Origin: Chloroflexi bacterium RBG_16_64_32
Lineage (GTDB): Bacteria > Chloroflexota > Dehalococcoidia > SM23-28-2 > RBG-16-64-32
Assembly (NCBI GenBank): GCA_001795235.1
Contig: MGNZ01000032.1
Coordinates: 1,153 to 7,093, forward strand
Direction: 5' to 3'
Length of the DNA stretch: 5,941 bases
The position numbers and the translations under genes are program-made. The notes under the pieces were generated by a model. It was not told the DNA's origin, searched no databases, and worked only from the letters and a program-made list of their open reading frames with translations. Each line of letters begins with the position of its first letter. The stretch's first letter is position 1. This document shows positions 5,429 to 5,941 of this stretch, one piece after another.

Positions 5429-5453
5429 ATTGCCGGGCCTGCGCCCAAGAGAT

Positions 5454-5481
5454 TTGACTTTCGGCTACTATTGACGATAAT
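5454..5481 (+). promoter_or_regulatory. Sigma-70-type promoter for the exported-protein gene
   Basis: TTGACT (5454-5459) matches the -35 consensus at five of six bases. GATAAT (5476-5481) matches the -10 consensus at five of six, with a 16-base spacer. Transcription would start near 5488, leaving a leader of about 32 bases before the GTG at 5520. Confidence 0.65.
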
Positions 5482-5506
5482 GAGGGCGGGAGGGCCGCAT
5501 AGCGTG

Positions 5507-5513
5507 AAGGGGG
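5507..5513 (+). promoter_or_regulatory. Ribosome binding site deciding the GTG start at 5520
   Basis: AAGGGGG lies six bases before the GTG at 5520. Nearby GTGs at 5504 and 5513 are in other frames that do not give a signal peptide. Confidence 0.6.
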
Positions 5514-5519
5514 TGCTCC

Positions 5520-5941
5520 GTGAAGCTCTCAGCCCTAGCCGTCGTTCTTCTTGCCCTCGGCATCGTGCTGGGGCTAACCCTTGGAAGCACCGCGACGGAA
5601 GCTGCCCCCCCGGCCAAATGGGCTACGCCCCAGTTTGTCGCCGATTCCATTGAGGCGTTCAACCAGGCGGTGGTCCAGCCCATCTCCACCACCGTAGCGC
5701 AGCTACAGGGGGAAGTCAGCGACCTTGACCAGCGCGTGACGGCGTTGGAGACGACTCCCCCGCCCCAATCCAGAGAAGCTGAAATCACTATCTACGCGGG
5801 TGACGGAAGCTCGATCACTGGAGACGTGTGGCCAACCTTCGATACGAGACGGCAGGTGGCGGTGGATGGGACCAGGTATCCATCCGGCGCTGAGTTCGTG
5901 TTGGAAGTCAGCATCTGGGACTTGGATGCCGGCGGCACCGC
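5520..5941 (+). CDS. Exported protein with signal peptide and short coiled coil (3' end outside window)
   Basis: The frame opens with GTG at 5520 and stays open for 140 codons to the window edge, so the protein is partial. Residues 1-29 are a Sec-type signal sequence: one Lys, a hydrophobic core LSALAVVLLALGIVLGLTLG, then STATEAAPP with Ala-X-Ala-like cleavage options. Residues about 40-78 are helical with heptad-like spacing (VAQLQGEVSDLDQRVTALE), probably a short coiled coil. A proline-rich joint (TTPPPQ) leads to a beta-rich region from about 86 (EAEITIYAGDGSSITGDVWP, later FVLEVSIWDLDAGG). I do not recognise the family. Position outside the membrane and self-association are inferred from the signal and coiled coil only. 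It has its own promoter and is not part of the replication operon. The neighbouring NUDIX remnant is divergent. Confidence 0.75.
   Translation, partial: MKLSALAVVLLALGIVLGLTLGSTATEAAPPAKWATPQFVADSIEAFNQAVVQPISTTVAQLQGEVSDLDQRVTALETTPPPQSREAEITIYAGDGSSITGDVWPTFDTRRQVAVDGTRYPSGAEFVLEVSIWDLDAGGT

Noticed and set aside
5471..5653. 60-codon + strand frame starting ATG at 5471
   Set aside because: It overlaps the -10 box and runs out of frame through the signal-peptide gene at 5520, which has the better ribosome site and protein features.

Overview
This window looks like chromosomal DNA from a GC-rich bacterium, most likely a member of the Chloroflexota. That placement is an inference: a DnaD-type primosome protein next to a DnaC/DnaI-type loader in a high-GC genome fits that phylum better than the low-GC Firmicutes where DnaD is best known. 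The rplI-dnaB gene order is the widespread bacterial ribosomal-protein/replication cluster.

Layout. Bases 1-471 hold the 3' part of rplI (ribosomal protein bL9), which carries an unusual Glu/Ala-rich tail of about 97 residues built partly from 39-bp tandem repeats. Then come dnaB (526-1932, replicative helicase), a DnaD-domain gene (1914-2675) and a DnaC/DnaI-like loader (2590-4020). All are on the + strand, with overlaps of 19 bp and 86 bp, so they are probably co-transcribed and translationally coupled. The loader has a four-cysteine zinc-type motif followed by two complete AAA+ modules that align without a gap at a period of exactly 187 residues. A DUF3800-family gene (4036-4800) starts 15 bp downstream of the loader, but its lower-GC codon choice suggests a separate origin.

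Bases 4801-5161 hold no gene. They contain several perfect inverted repeats sharing an AGCCTG core, including an 83-nt stretch that can fold as a three-way junction. On the - strand, 5162-5428 is the C-terminal remnant of a NUDIX hydrolase without its Nudix box. A good sigma-70-type promoter (5454-5481) then precedes a GTG-started gene for an exported protein (5520 onward), which runs off the end of the window.

How the genes work together: DnaB is the hexameric fork helicase, the DnaD-like protein is the probable origin/restart remodeller and helicase-recruiting factor, and the double-AAA+ protein is the probable helicase loader. The window therefore appears to contain a helicase and its loading machinery in one transcription unit behind a ribosomal protein gene. 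The most distinctive feature is the tandem-duplicated loader ATPase.
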